A stretch of DNA of 64,000 nucleotides from JACCZX01 sp963824935 (GTDB lineage: Bacteria; Pseudomonadota; Gammaproteobacteria; Burkholderiales; Burkholderiaceae_F): positions 1 to 64,000 of the forward strand of contig CAWGRF010000008.1 of the NCBI GenBank assembly GCA_963824935.1. Direction: 5' to 3'. The notes under the pieces were generated by a model, which was not told the DNA's origin, searched no databases, and saw nothing but the letters and a program-made list of their open reading frames with translations. A program made the position numbers and the translations under genes. How positions within the stretch are numbered: position 1 is the stretch's first letter; the number at the start of each line of letters is the position of its first letter. Positions 8,428 to 18,467 of the stretch are shown piece after piece.

Positions 8428-8983
8428 CTAATTCTTCAGCGCCACTGACAGCAGCATGCGTGCGCGCTCCCAGTCGCGTCGGACGGTGCGGTCGGTCACG
8501 TCGAGCGCCTCGGCGATTTCCTGGTCGTTGAAGCCGCCGAAGTAGCGCAGCTCCACCACGTGCTTCAGGCGCGGATCGACTTCCGCCAGTTCGTCGAGCG
8601 CATCGTTGACGCGCTCGATGTCCTCGTCGGTGCCGCCGAGGCCGGCTGCGAGGTCCTCCGACAGCGTGACGTTGGCCTGCCCGCCGCCGCGCCGCTCGGC
8701 GCGCCGCTTGCGCGCGAAATCCACCATGACGGAGCGCAGGACCTGCGCGGCGTACACGATGAACTGCGGGCGCGACTGCGCATCGATCCGCCCGGTGTTG
8801 CGCAATCGCAGGTACACCTCGTGCACCATGGACGTGGTGTCCAGAAGCGTGATCGTGTCGTTCTGCGCCAGCCGGTGACCAGCCATGCGGTGCAGATCCG
8901 GGTACATCAGGGCGATCAGCTCGTCGAGCGCGACGCTGATCGTTCTGGCGGACGCGCTTCAGCAGCTCAGTCACTTCGCCCAT
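8428..8983 (-). CDS. ECF-type RNA polymerase sigma factor (frameshifted near its start)
   Basis: The protein resembles the ECF subfamily found beside Ser/Thr kinase genes: LHRMAGHRLAQ, a VHEVYLRLRN region 2, QFIVYAAQVLRSVMVDFARKRRAERRGGG, then region 4 with HVVELRYFGGFNDQEIAEALDVTDRTVRRDWERARMLL. The first residues (MGEVTELLKRVRQND) are in a different frame from the rest (VALDELIALMYPDLH), so a one-base shift lies near 8936. Without correction, translation would have to begin internally at 8907 and lose part of region 1.2/2. It lies upstream of the kinase remnant, 83 bases away, as is usual for this pair. Confidence 0.85.
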
Positions 8984-9150
8984 CGATGCCCTCCCCCCGG
9001 TGGCCTACCGCTACGGTCCAATGATTTTTGTCCGCTTCGGGACGATCTTCGCATTTCCTACCGGCGGCCGCTTCTGGCCGATTCTCGACGTAGGCGCTAT
9101 CGATCGCTTTTGCCGCAAGATTGCACGTGCGCCACCAACAGGACGCCCAC

Positions 9151-9993
9151 ATGAACAAGACTCGCCCCAGCATCGCCGATAAGCGGCGCACGTTTCAGCA
9201 GTTGCACCAGTCGGGATGTTTCGTCATTCCGAATCCATGGGACGTCGGAAGCGCGCGCTTTCTGCAAGGTCTCAACTTCAAGGCACTTGCCACGACGAGT
9301 TCCGGTTTCGCATGGTCGCAGGGCCGTCCCGACAACGGCATTTCGCGCGAGATGGCGCTTGCGCATCTGCACGAGATCGTCGCGGCCACCGATGTGCCGG
9401 TGAATGCCGACTTCGAAAGCGGCTTTGCACTCGACGCGGCAGGCGTTGCGGAAAGCGTGCGTCTCGCAGTCGAGACCGGAGTGGCGGGACTTTCGATCGA
9501 GGATTCGACCGGCGACGCAGCGCGGCCACTCTACGAGACCAGTGTTGCGGTCGAGAGGATCCGCGCGGCACGCAGAGCCATCGACAAGGCAGGCGGCGAT
9601 ACGCTTCTGGTCGGCCGCGCCGAATGCTTTCTTGTAGGTCGGCCCGATCTCGACGAAACGATCGGCAGGCTCAAGGCCTACGCGCAGGCCGGCGCCGATT
9701 GCCTCTACGCACCCGGCATCCGCACGCACGAGCAAATCAAGGCGGTGGTCGCCGCGGTCGCGCCGAAGCCGGTCAATCTGCTGGTGGGCGCGACGAGTGA
9801 GCTCACGATGCAGCAGATCGCCGCGCTCGGAGTGCGGCGAGTCAGCGTCGGCGGAGCGCTCGCGCGCTCGGCATGGGGCGGATTCATGCGTGCTGCCAGA
9901 TTGATTGCGGAGCAGGGAAAGTTCGACGGGTTCGCCAACGCTGCGTCCGGCAACGAACTCAATGCATTCTTTGCTGATGATCTGAAGAAGTGA
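9151..9993 (+). CDS. Isocitrate lyase/PEP mutase family protein
   Basis: This 280-residue TIM-barrel protein resembles the phosphonomutase/oxaloacetate-decarboxylase branch of the family. Recognisable parts are FVIPNPWDVGSARFL near the N-terminus, the Mg-binding VNADFESGF motif, GLSIEDSTG, LLVGRAECFLVGRPDLDE and GADCLYAPGI. The KKCGH catalytic loop of true isocitrate lyases is absent, so the reaction is likely C-C or P-C bond cleavage or rearrangement of an oxo-acid. The precise substrate is unknown. The ATG at 9151 is preferred to an upstream in-frame TTG (9121). The 167-base stretch before it separates it from the divergent sigma factor gene. Confidence 0.85.
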   Translation: MNKTRPSIADKRRTFQQLHQSGCFVIPNPWDVGSARFLQGLNFKALATTSSGFAWSQGRPDNGISREMALAHLHEIVAATDVPVNADFESGFALDAAGVAESVRLAVETGVAGLSIEDSTGDAARPLYETSVAVERIRAARRAIDKAGGDTLLVGRAECFLVGRPDLDETIGRLKAYAQAGADCLYAPGIRTHEQIKAVVAAVAPKPVNLLVGATSELTMQQIAALGVRRVSVGGALARSAWGGFMRAARLIAEQGKFDGFANAASGNELNAFFADDLKK

Positions 9994-10042
9994 GCGGCCA
10001 AGTGACACGGTGAGAGTCTCCCGGTCGCAAGGCTTGTAGCCT

Positions 10043-10771
10043 GTGCACAATGCAAGCTCCGATTCTCAGCCGCTTACGATTCGAGTCGGCGAGGCTGAAA
10101 AAGTATCTGCCCTGCTCTGCCGACCCGAGAATGTTCGAGCCTGTTATGTGTTCGCACATGGCGCAGGCGCAGGGATGACTCATCCGTTCATGGCTTCGAT
10201 GTCCGCCGGGCTTGCCGAGCGCGGCATCGCGACGCTTCGCTACCAGTTTCCGTACATGGAGCGCGGCGCAAAGCGTCCGGACACGCCTCGAGTCGCGCAT
10301 GCGGCTGTGCGTGCTGCTGTCGACGAGGCGTCGCGCCTTATGCCGCACGTTCCGCTCTTCGCTGGAGGAAAATCGTTCGGAGGACGCATGACTTCGCAGG
10401 CCCAAGCCGAAGCGGCTCTGCCGGCGGTTCGAGGTCTGATATTTGTGGGGTTTCCGCTGCATCCTGCCAAGAAGCCGTCGCAGGAGCGCGCCGAGCATCT
10501 GTCACAGGTCAAATGCCCGATGCTGTTTCTGCAGGGCACACGCGACGACCTCGCGGACGTTGCGCTGATGCGCATGGTGACGACACGGCTCGGCCAATTG
10601 GCGACGCTTAGGTTCTTTGAGGACGCCGATCACTCGTTCCACGTGCGCGCACGAAGTGGGCACACCGACGAGCAGGTGCGTGCGTCAATGCTGGATGCGA
10701 TGGCCGACTGGATCACGACCCACGGACGGACAAGGCGACTGTTCGATTCAGCATGCCATAACATACGGTGA
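10043..10771 (+). CDS. Alpha/beta hydrolase, Tex30/KANL3-like
   Basis: The 242-residue hydrolase shows YVFAHGAGAGMTHPFM (oxyanion region), the nucleophile elbow GGKSFGGRM with Ser at about 112, MLFLQGTRDDLAD (acid residue) and DADHSFHV (catalytic His). This pattern fits the small dienelactone-hydrolase-like family annotated as alpha/beta-hydrolase of the Tex30 type. It starts with GTG at 10043, as no in-frame ATG is suitable. Its stop overlaps the start of the Lhr helicase gene in an ATGA arrangement at 10769-10773, so the two are translationally coupled. A functional link to DNA repair is not evident from the protein itself. Confidence 0.85.
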   Translation: MHNASSDSQPLTIRVGEAEKVSALLCRPENVRACYVFAHGAGAGMTHPFMASMSAGLAERGIATLRYQFPYMERGAKRPDTPRVAHAAVRAAVDEASRLMPHVPLFAGGKSFGGRMTSQAQAEAALPAVRGLIFVGFPLHPAKKPSQERAEHLSQVKCPMLFLQGTRDDLADVALMRMVTTRLGQLATLRFFEDADHSFHVRARSGHTDEQVRASMLDAMADWITTHGRTRRLFDSACHNIR

Positions 10772-13700
10772 TGACTAACCGCGTGCCCGAACTCTTTCAT
10801 CCCGCGACCCAGGCGTGGTTCGCATCGGCATTTGCGGCACCGACCCCCGCGCAGATGGAAGCCTGGCCGGCGATCAAGGCGGGGCGGCACACGCTGGTTG
10901 CCGCGCCGACCGGATCGGGCAAGACGCTCGCCGCGTTTCTCGCCGCGATCGATTCATTGGTGCGCGAAGGCCTCGAGCGCGGGCTGAGCGACGAGACGCA
11001 TGTCGTCTATGTGTCCCCGCTGAAGGCACTGTCGAACGATATCCAGAAGAACCTCGAGGTGCCGATCGCCGGAATCCGCGCCGAACTTGAGCGGCTCGGC
11101 TTGCCCGACATCGACATTCGCACGATGGTGCGCACCGGAGATACGCCGCAGGCCGATCGCGCGAGCATGCGGCGGCGGCCGCCGCACATCGTCGTCACGA
11201 CGCCCGAATCGCTGTACATCCTGCTGACCAGCAAGTCGGGTCGCAAGATGCTGGCGACGACGCGCACGGTGATCGTCGATGAGATTCACGCGCTGGCGCC
11301 GAACAAGCGCGGCGCGCATCTGGCGTTGTCGCTCGAACGGCTGCAGGCGCTTGCAGGACGAGATCTCGTCCGTATTGGCTTGTCAGCCACGCAGAAGCCG
11401 ATCAGTGAAATCGCAAAATTCTTGGTCGGCGACGGCGCACGCTGCACGATCGTCGACACCGGCCACGTGCGCCGGCGCGATCTTGCGATCGAGCTGCCGT
11501 CGGCTCCGCTCGAAGCGGTGATGTCCGGTGACGTCTGGCAGCAGGTGTACGACCGGCTCGCCGAGTTGGTGCGCGAGCATCGGACAACGTTGATCTTCGT
11601 CAACACGCGCCGGCTTGCCGAGCGCGCCGCGCGCCATCTGTCCGAACGGCTGGGCGATGAGAACGTCACCGCGCATCACGGCAGCCTCTCGCGTGATAAG
11701 CGGCTGAATGCCGAGCAGCGACTGAAGCGCGGTGAACTGCGCGCATTGGTCGCGACGGCGTCGCTCGAGCTGGGGATCGATATCGGCGATGTCGATCTGG
11801 TGTGCCAGATCGGCTCGACGCGCTCGATCGCCGCGTTCCTGCAGCGCGTCGGCCGCGCCGGTCACGCGGTCGGCGGCGTATCGAAGGGCCGGCTCTTTCC
11901 GCTGTCGCGCGACGAACTGTGCGACTGCGCCGCGCTGCTGGACTCGACGCGGCGCGGCGAGCTGGACAACATCGCCGTGCCTGCGAAGCCGCTCGACGTT
12001 CTGGCGCAGCAGATCGTTGCCGAAGTCGGGTCGCAGGAATGGCGCGAGGATGACCTCTTCACGCTCTATCAGCGCGCCTATCCGTTCCGCGATCTGACGC
12101 GTGATGAGTTCAACGAAATCGTGCTGATGCTGGCCGAAGGTTTTCATACGCAGCGCGGGCGGCGCAGCGCACATCTGCATCGCGATGCGGTCAATGGCGT
12201 TTTGCGCGGGCGTCGCGGCGCAGCGCTGTCGGCAGTCACGTCGGGCGGAACAATCCCGGATACCGCCGACTACACCGTGATGCTGGAGCCGCAGTCGCAG
12301 GTTGTCGGCACCGTGAATGAAGATTTCGCAGTGGAGTCTCTGGCGGGCGATGTGTTCCAGCTCGGCAACACGTCGTACCGGATCATCCGCGTCGAGCGCG
12401 GCACCGTGCGCGTCGAGGATGCAAAAGGACAACCGCCCACGATTCCATTCTGGCTCGGCGAAGCGCCGGCGCGCACCGACGAATTTTCGCAGTCGTTGTC
12501 CAGGTTGCGCGACACGATTGCAGAGCGGCTCGACATCGGCGGGCGCGACGCCGCGATCGCCTGGCTCACCGATGAAGTCGGCATCGCGCTGGCCGCGGCC
12601 GAGCAGATCGTCGATTACCTTGCGGCGGCAAAGGCGGCGCTGGGCAGTCTGCCAACCATTCGCACCGTCGCTCTCGAACGATTCTTCGACGAGTCGGGTG
12701 GCATGCAGCTGATCGTGCATGCGCCGTTCGGCAGCCGGATCAATCGCGCGTGGGGCCTGGCGCTGCGCAAGCGCTTCTGTCGCAAATTCGATTTCGAGCT
12801 GCAGGCCGCGGCGACCGAGGATGCGATCGTGTTATCGCTTTCGAGCAGCCACAGTTTTCCGCTCGAGGACGTGGCGCGCTACTTGTCTGCAAAGACCGTG
12901 CGGCCGTTGCTGGTGCAGGCGCTGCTGGACGCGCCGATGTTCGGCACGCGCTGGCGCTGGAACGCGGTGGTGGCGCTCGCGTTGCTGCGCTTTCGCGGCG
13001 GCCATAAAGTCGCGCCGCAGCTGCAGCGCATGGCGTCCGAAGATTTGCTTGCAGCGATCTTCCCCGATCAGGTGGCGTGCGGCGAGAACATCGTCGGTGA
13101 CCGCGAGATACCCGATCACCCTCTGGTGCGACAGACGATCGACGATTGCCTGCACGAAGCGATGGACATCGATGGCCTCGAGCGCGTGCTGCGCGCAATG
13201 GAGCGCGGCGAAATCAAGGTGATCGCGCGCGATCTGACCGAGCCTTCGCCGCTTGCGCTCGAGATCCTTTCTGCGCGGCCGTACGCCTACCTTGACGATG
13301 CACCGCTGGAAGAGCGCCGCACGCAGGCCGTAATGGCGCGCCGCTGGATGGACGCCGAAACCGCGGCCGATCTCGGCAAGCTCGACGCCGATGCGATCCG
13401 CAGAGTGCGCGAGGAAGTATGGCCCGAGCCGCGCAGCGCTGATGAGATGCACGATGCGCTGATGAGCCTCGGATTCTTGAGCGATATGGAGATCGATGAT
13501 CGCGCCGAGTGGCAGCCGTTGATTCAGGATCTCGCTGCAGCGAAGCGCGCGACACGATTGCAAATCGACGACACCTCGGCGATTCACATCGCCGCCGAGC
13601 GCCTGGCCGAATTCGACGCGATGTTCCCCGATGCTCAACGTGTGCCGAGCATCGAAGCACCCGCTGACTATCGAAAGGCATGGACGCGCGACGACGCGCT

Positions 13701-15102
13701 GGTCGAAATCCTGCGCGACCGTTTGCAAGGCCTGGGGCCGGTGACTGCAAACACGTTCGCGGCGTCACTCGCTCTCACAGCGAGCGAGGTTGAAATCGCA
13801 CTGACGCGACTCGAAGCCGAAGGCTCGGTCATGCGCGGCCAGTTCACGCCCGACGCAAAGGAAACCGAATGGTGCGAGCGGCGCCTGCTGGCGCGCATCC
13901 ATCGTTACACGGTGAACCGGCTGCGGCGCGAGATCGAACCGGTCGAAGCGCGCGACTTCATGCGGTTCCTGTTCGAATGGCAACGCGTTGCGCCGGAAGC
14001 GAAGGTCGAGGGCGCGGATGCGGTCGCCAACATCGTCTCGCAGCTCGAAGGCTTCGAGGCACCAGCCGCAGCGTGGGAGACCGAGATTCTTCCGGCGAGG
14101 GTCAACGAATACGACCCAGCGTGGCTCGACGAGCTAAGCCGCTCCGGCAGAGTCGTGTGGACACGCATCGCGCCGCTGCAATCCAACGGCGAGCGCGCAC
14201 CGAGCCCGGTACGCACGACGCCGATCGCACTTGCATCGCGTCGCAACCTTGGCATTTGGTCCGCACTGGCACCGGACGGCGACGACGTGAGTCTGACGTC
14301 GGGTGCGCAGCAGGTCGTGCAGTTCATCACCGCACACGGCGCATCATTTTTCGAAGAGATCGTCGAGGGCACGACACTGCTGCGCACGCAGGTCGAACAA
14401 GCGCTCGCCGAGCTCGTCGCACAAGGGCTGGTCAATGCGGACAGCTTCGGCGGCTTACGCGCGCTGCTCGTGCCATCGGATCGACGGCGCACCTTCGATG
14501 GGCAACGGCGCATGCGCCGCACGGCGCTATTCGGTATCGAGGACGCGGGCCGCTGGGCGCTCGTGCGACGCAAGCCTGCCGTTGCAGTCGTCAAGCAGGA
14601 CAGACCGTCACGTGCGGAGTCTGAGATCGTCGAGCATGTTGCCCGCACACTGTTGCGCCGTTACGGCGTCGTGTTCTGGCGCCTGATCGCTCGCGAAGCG
14701 GCGTGGCTGCCGCCGTGGCGCGATCTGCTGCGTTGCTATCGGCGGCTCGAGGCGCGCGGCGAAATACGCGGTGGGCGCTTCGTCGCCGGAATATCGGGCG
14801 AACAGTTCGCTGCTCCGGAGGCGATCGGGCTGTTGCGCGATGTTCGGCGGCGCGAACAGTCGGGTGCGCTGATCAGCCTGAGCGGCGCCGATCCGTTGAA
14901 TCTCGTCGGCGTCGTCAGTCCCGGCGCCCGGCTGCCGGCATTGACCGGAAATCGCGTGCTCTACCGCGACGGTGTGCCGATTGCGCTGCTGGTCGGCGGC
15001 GAAGCGCGGTTCCTCGAACAGTTGGCGCCCGAAGCAGAATGGGCAGCGCGTAACGCGCTGCTGCGCCGTCAGGTGCCTGCGCTTCTCAAGTTCCTTGCCT
15101 GA
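10771..15102 (+). CDS. lhr: Large superfamily 2 ATP-dependent helicase Lhr
   Basis: The 1443-residue protein is a full-length Lhr, an SF2 3'-5' helicase linked to DNA repair. Motifs in order are APTGSGKT (Walker A, Lys 51), DEIH (170-173), GLSATQKP, FVNTRRLAERAARHL, ATASLELGIDIG and the arginine-finger motif QRVGRAGH. These are followed by the Lhr winged-helix core and a long C-terminal extension with repeated winged-helix-like units. The frame is open over 4.3 kb without interruption, in contrast to many neighbours. The start ATG overlaps the upstream hydrolase stop (ATGA). A GTG one codon earlier is the alternative start. Confidence 0.95.
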   Translation: MTNRVPELFHPATQAWFASAFAAPTPAQMEAWPAIKAGRHTLVAAPTGSGKTLAAFLAAIDSLVREGLERGLSDETHVVYVSPLKALSNDIQKNLEVPIAGIRAELERLGLPDIDIRTMVRTGDTPQADRASMRRRPPHIVVTTPESLYILLTSKSGRKMLATTRTVIVDEIHALAPNKRGAHLALSLERLQALAGRDLVRIGLSATQKPISEIAKFLVGDGARCTIVDTGHVRRRDLAIELPSAPLEAVMSGDVWQQVYDRLAELVREHRTTLIFVNTRRLAERAARHLSERLGDENVTAHHGSLSRDKRLNAEQRLKRGELRALVATASLELGIDIGDVDLVCQIGSTRSIAAFLQRVGRAGHAVGGVSKGRLFPLSRDELCDCAALLDSTRRGELDNIAVPAKPLDVLAQQIVAEVGSQEWREDDLFTLYQRAYPFRDLTRDEFNEIVLMLAEGFHTQRGRRSAHLHRDAVNGVLRGRRGAALSAVTSGGTIPDTADYTVMLEPQSQVVGTVNEDFAVESLAGDVFQLGNTSYRIIRVERGTVRVEDAKGQPPTIPFWLGEAPARTDEFSQSLSRLRDTIAERLDIGGRDAAIAWLTDEVGIALAAAEQIVDYLAAAKAALGSLPTIRTVALERFFDESGGMQLIVHAPFGSRINRAWGLALRKRFCRKFDFELQAAATEDAIVLSLSSSHSFPLEDVARYLSAKTVRPLLVQALLDAPMFGTRWRWNAVVALALLRFRGGHKVAPQLQRMASEDLLAAIFPDQVACGENIVGDREIPDHPLVRQTIDDCLHEAMDIDGLERVLRAMERGEIKVIARDLTEPSPLALEILSARPYAYLDDAPLEERRTQAVMARRWMDAETAADLGKLDADAIRRVREEVWPEPRSADEMHDALMSLGFLSDMEIDDRAEWQPLIQDLAAAKRATRLQIDDTSAIHIAAERLAEFDAMFPDAQRVPSIEAPADYRKAWTRDDALVEILRDRLQGLGPVTANTFAASLALTASEVEIALTRLEAEGSVMRGQFTPDAKETEWCERRLLARIHRYTVNRLRREIEPVEARDFMRFLFEWQRVAPEAKVEGADAVANIVSQLEGFEAPAAAWETEILPARVNEYDPAWLDELSRSGRVVWTRIAPLQSNGERAPSPVRTTPIALASRRNLGIWSALAPDGDDVSLTSGAQQVVQFITAHGASFFEEIVEGTTLLRTQVEQALAELVAQGLVNADSFGGLRALLVPSDRRRTFDGQRRMRRTALFGIEDAGRWALVRRKPAVAVVKQDRPSRAESEIVEHVARTLLRRYGVVFWRLIAREAAWLPPWRDLLRCYRRLEARGEIRGGRFVAGISGEQFAAPEAIGLLRDVRRREQSGALISLSGADPLNLVGVVSPGARLPALTGNRVLYRDGVPIALLVGGEARFLEQLAPEAEWAARNALLRRQVPALLKFLA

Positions 15103-15128
15103 CGAATTCAGTCAAGGTCAGGACCGGC

Positions 15129-15701
15129 ATGAGCAAACGTCTGAGACTGATCACGCTACTTGGGTTGGTTGTTGCGCTGTGGACATCATCTGCGCACGCT
15201 AACGAACAACTATGGTCGCTGCTGAAGAACGGTGGACAGGTCGTGCTGATGCGTCACACCGTAACGACGCCCGGCGCTGGTGATCCGCCCGGCATGCGCA
15301 TCGACGATTGCAACACGCAACGCAATCTGATTGAGGAGGGCCGGCAGCATGCGCGTCAGATCGGCGATGCGTTTCGTGCGCGCGGCGTTACCGTCGATCG
15401 CGTGCTGTCGAGTCCGTGGTGTCGCTGCATCGAGACAGCGCGACTAGCGTTCGGCAAGGCCGAGGTCTGGCAGCCGCTCGCCAACCTTTTCGGACGCTCA
15501 GAAAACGAGGCGACGCAGATCAGCGAGCTGCGTGCGTTTGTTAGTCAACGGCGCGAGGGCAACGTCGTGCTGGTTTCACACGGCTCGACGATTGCAGCGC
15601 TGACCGGCGTTTCGCTCGGTACTGGAGAGATGGTCGTCGTGTCGCCGCAGGGTGCGGGCAAGTTCTCCGTCAACGGCCGGCTGAGCGTGCCTTCCTCGTA
15701 A
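15129..15701 (+). CDS. Exported histidine phosphatase family protein
   Basis: A signal peptide (about 1-24, ending SSAHA before NEQ) precedes a short phosphoglycerate-mutase-like domain. VVLMRHT carries the phospho-accepting His (RHT instead of the common RHG), DRVLSSPWCRCIETARLAF follows, and VLVSHGSTIAALTG supplies the second catalytic His. At 190 residues it is a minimal periplasmic member. The substrate is unknown; phosphate monoester hydrolysis in the periplasm is the likely chemistry. It begins 26 bases after lhr on the same strand. Confidence 0.87.
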   Translation: MSKRLRLITLLGLVVALWTSSAHANEQLWSLLKNGGQVVLMRHTVTTPGAGDPPGMRIDDCNTQRNLIEEGRQHARQIGDAFRARGVTVDRVLSSPWCRCIETARLAFGKAEVWQPLANLFGRSENEATQISELRAFVSQRREGNVVLVSHGSTIAALTGVSLGTGEMVVVSPQGAGKFSVNGRLSVPSS

Positions 15702-15734
15702 CTGATGAGACTCAAGCGTTCGCCGACGTGATTT

Positions 15735-16694
15735 CTACGGCGCACGAGTGGCAGCTCTCGGATCTACGGCGCGCTCAAGTGAGGCGCGATCCCACTTGGC
15801 AAGGTTCGCCGCAGCGTCGTACGTCGTCTGCAAGAACTCAAGCAGAGTGTCGTCAGGCGAACCAGACAGCCGAACAGCGTCGTACGGCAAGAATGAATTC
15901 GCGCAGATCAGTGCTGTAGAAGGCGGCTTCAGGCTTCACGCGTGTCTGCGCAAAGCCGGCCGGCTCCGGATACGCGTACGAGTAAAACGCCGGGATACGA
16001 AATCGCGCCACCACCGGGCCAGAAGCCGCAACTGCTGACTTCGTGCGAATACGCTTCTCGCGTCACCCAGTCGGGCAAGTTTGGAACTCCGCCAGGGTGC
16101 GACAGGCGCGGGGCGTCCGGAAAATCGTGTGACCGCCAGATCCGGCGCACCCCAGAAGAAATGCACCGGGCTGCATTTGCCGATGAACCGCGCACGAAAC
16201 TTGTTGAAGACGCGGTCGGCCTGCACCAGCACGCGCCAGAATCGGTTCGCGTATTCAGCATCGTAGGATCGATGAACCTCGTCCCGATCGAAGCGGATCG
16301 CCTCGCTGATTTCATTCGGTAGCGGATTGATACGCACGTTCAAACCGAGCTTTGCCATTATCTGAAGAAGGCGTGTGTAGAACCTCGCCACAGACTGAGG
16401 CTCGAGCGCAAATGCTTCGCTTCGGCCGTCACTGGCCTGAACCGTCAGCCGATGATCGATGAAATCGAAGTCGATCTGAAACGCTGACGTGTGGTGCGGG
16501 ATCAGCGACGTCGTGAGCCCGCGCGCGGTTACATACAGCGTGACGTGCCATGAATGATTGATCCAGGGACTGCAAGCGAGGCGAACCTTGCCTACGACCT
16601 GCGTCCACAAGTGCAGCGTCGCGTACGTGTCAGCCCAGGCGTCGAGCGGCAGGTCCGGCCATGTTGTCGAGTCGACAGCGGCTTGAGCGATCAT
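15735..16694 (-). CDS. DUF5996 family protein (three frameshifts)
   Basis: The N-terminal two thirds (TWPDLPLDAWADTYATLHLWTQVVGK onward, FIGKCSPVHFFWGAPDLAVTRFSGRPAP) match DUF5996, a bacterial family of unknown function. The continuing conserved parts are each in a different frame: HPGGVPNLPDWVTREAYSHEVSSCGFWPGGG after a shift near 16100, PAFYSYAYPEPAGFAQTRVKPEAAFYSTDLREFIL after about 15995, and the C-terminal YDAVRLSGSPDDTLLEFLQTTYDAAANLAKWD after about 15885. The corrected gene ends with TAG at 15735. Its ATG overlaps the stop of the acetyltransferase gene (ATGA). It is either a pseudogene or sequence with indel errors. Confidence 0.8.
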
Positions 16695-17291
16695 CGTGAT
16701 TGCTTCGGCAACTTCTTGCGAAGCATTTTACGCACCACGGGCCGCGTCGGCTTGCGCCGTGCGACTTCGATGAAGCCTGCATCGTCGTACATCGATTTCG
16801 CGCCGAACCACATCGAATCGTCGGACGCTGGCTTCTTCTTATCGACCGGATACGCTTCGATCAGCGTCACGCCGTTGGTGCGCGCCCACTCGATGGCGCC
16901 CTTGAGCAGCGCCGCCGCGACGCCTTGACCACGCGCCTTCGGATCGACCACGAAGCAGACGATCGACCACACCGGTTTGTCATCCACTGGCTTCATCACC
17001 GGCGAGCGAGCGAGCCGCGCGTAGTCTTCGCGCGGGCCGAGCGAAACCCAGCCGATCGGCCGTCCATCCGATAGCCGAGCAATCCGGGAACAATGCCGCG
17101 ATCGGCCAGCGCTTTCAGCGAACGCTTGCGCGACTTCGCTTACGCTGGTGCCGTCCGGTGCGATGGTCTTGCCGCTTTCGTCGATAGAACATGCACCAGC
17201 AGCCGCGCGGTATCGAGCATCCGGGGCGTTCGAACAGCGTGACAAGATCATTCCAACGCTGCGGCGTCAACGGTTGAATGTCGAGTCGCAT
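16691..17291 (-). CDS. GNAT family N-acetyltransferase (frameshifted)
   Basis: The C-terminal half contains a normal GNAT fold: GRPIGWVSLGPREDY, VWSIVCFVVDPKARGQGVAAALL (acetyl-CoA loop) and NGVTLIEAYPVD. The start, MRLDIQPLTPQRWNDLVTLFE, lies in another frame from 17291. Reading all conserved pieces (SGKTIAPDGTS, RSLKALADRGIVPGLLGYRMDG) needs shifts near 17183, 17130 and 17055. Proteins of this type usually read as a CxxxYxR-containing GNAT of about 190 residues, which fits the corrected length. It is transcribed just ahead of the DUF5996 gene with overlapping stop and start. The acceptor substrate is unknown. Confidence 0.8.
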
Positions 17292-17362
17292 TCGAACTCT
17301 AGGCTTGCGGCTCGTAGCAACGGTATCCTTAGCCGGCATAAGAATCTCAACGCAACGCGACC

Positions 17363-18451
17363 ATGGGCACCGGATTTTTGCACGCACTACCGCGCTGGAG
17401 CATCGTCGTTCCCGTGATTGCGGGCCTAGTGCTCGCATTCGCCTGGGGCCGGACGCCCGTGTTAACTGTTGTCTTGATCGTTGCGGCTGCGCTGATCGCT
17501 GCTGTTCTGGCCGCGGTACATCACGCCGAAGTGGTCGCGCACCGCGTTGGCGAGCCGTTCGGCACCCTAATTCTTGCGGTTGCGGTTACGGTGATCGAAG
17601 CCTCATTGATCGTCTCGATCATGATCTCCGGCGGTCCGACCGCCTCCGTCGTGGCGCGTGATTCGGTATACGCGGCGGTGATGATCATATTGACCGGCAT
17701 CGTCGGCGTGTGTCTGCTGGTCGGTGGATTACGCCACCACGTCACGGCGTTTCGTGTTGAAGGCACCAGCCCCGTGCTAGCGGTGTTATCGGCCTTGGCC
17801 GTGTTGACAATGGTGGTACCGACGCACACGACTACGACGCCCGGCCCTTGGTTTTCACCGGCGCAGCTCGCGTTCGCGGGAGTCATGTCACTCTTGCTCT
17901 ATGGCGTATTCGTCTTCGTGCAGACGGTTCGCCATCGCGACTACTTTCTGCCGATCGGAGTAGACGATGAACAGAGCCACGCTTCGGCGCCGTCGGTGCG
18001 CCAGGCGTGGATAAGTTTCGCGCTGCTCTGCGTCAGCTTGATCGCCGTCGTCGGTCTCGCGAAGACGCTGGCGCCGACGATTGAAGCCGCGGTCGACGCC
18101 GCCGGCTTGCCTGCCGCAGTGATCGGCATCGCGATCGCGTTGCTCGTGTTGTTGCCCGAAACCGGAGCGGCGATCCGCGCGGCCGCCCGCAATCACATGC
18201 AGACCAGTCTTAACCTCGCACTCGGATCTGGATTGGCCGCCATCGGGTTAACGATCCCGGTCGTGGCCGTCGTGTCGATTGTGTTCGACCTTCCGCTCGA
18301 ACTCGGTTTGTCGTCGAAGGAAACCGTGCTGCTGGCGATAACTCTGCTGGTCTCAGCGTTAACGCTTGGCGGCGGTACTGCAACGGTATTCCAAGGCGCG
18401 GTGCATCTGGTGTTGTTTGCCGCGTTTCTGTTTCTCGCGGTTGTTCCGTGA
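17363..18451 (+). CDS. chaA: Ca2+/H+ (Na+/H+) antiporter, ChaA type
   Basis: The 362-residue membrane protein has about eleven hydrophobic segments and the cation/Ca exchanger signature GEPFGTLILAVAVTVIEASLIV in the first half. The matching acidic repeat (LLPETGAAIRAAARNHMQTSLNLALGSGLA) lies in the second half. ChaA exports Ca2+ or Na+ in exchange for protons across the inner membrane. The gene stands alone, between a divergent acetyltransferase gene and a convergent dehydrogenase gene. The 71-base region before it holds its promoter, though no clear consensus was found. Confidence 0.88.
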   Translation: MGTGFLHALPRWSIVVPVIAGLVLAFAWGRTPVLTVVLIVAAALIAAVLAAVHHAEVVAHRVGEPFGTLILAVAVTVIEASLIVSIMISGGPTASVVARDSVYAAVMIILTGIVGVCLLVGGLRHHVTAFRVEGTSPVLAVLSALAVLTMVVPTHTTTTPGPWFSPAQLAFAGVMSLLLYGVFVFVQTVRHRDYFLPIGVDDEQSHASAPSVRQAWISFALLCVSLIAVVGLAKTLAPTIEAAVDAAGLPAAVIGIAIALLVLLPETGAAIRAAARNHMQTSLNLALGSGLAAIGLTIPVVAVVSIVFDLPLELGLSSKETVLLAITLLVSALTLGGGTATVFQGAVHLVLFAAFLFLAVVP

Positions 18452-18467
18452 GCCAGGACTCGCATTC

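Noticed and set aside
8428..8983. Programmed frameshift in the sigma factor gene
   Set aside because: No slippery heptamer or pseudoknot was recognised at the shift near 8936, and similar lesions occur in many unrelated genes.
11383..12720. Long minus-strand open frame inside lhr
   Set aside because: Lhr motifs on the plus strand are intact throughout; the antisense product has low-complexity composition typical of GC-rich shadows.
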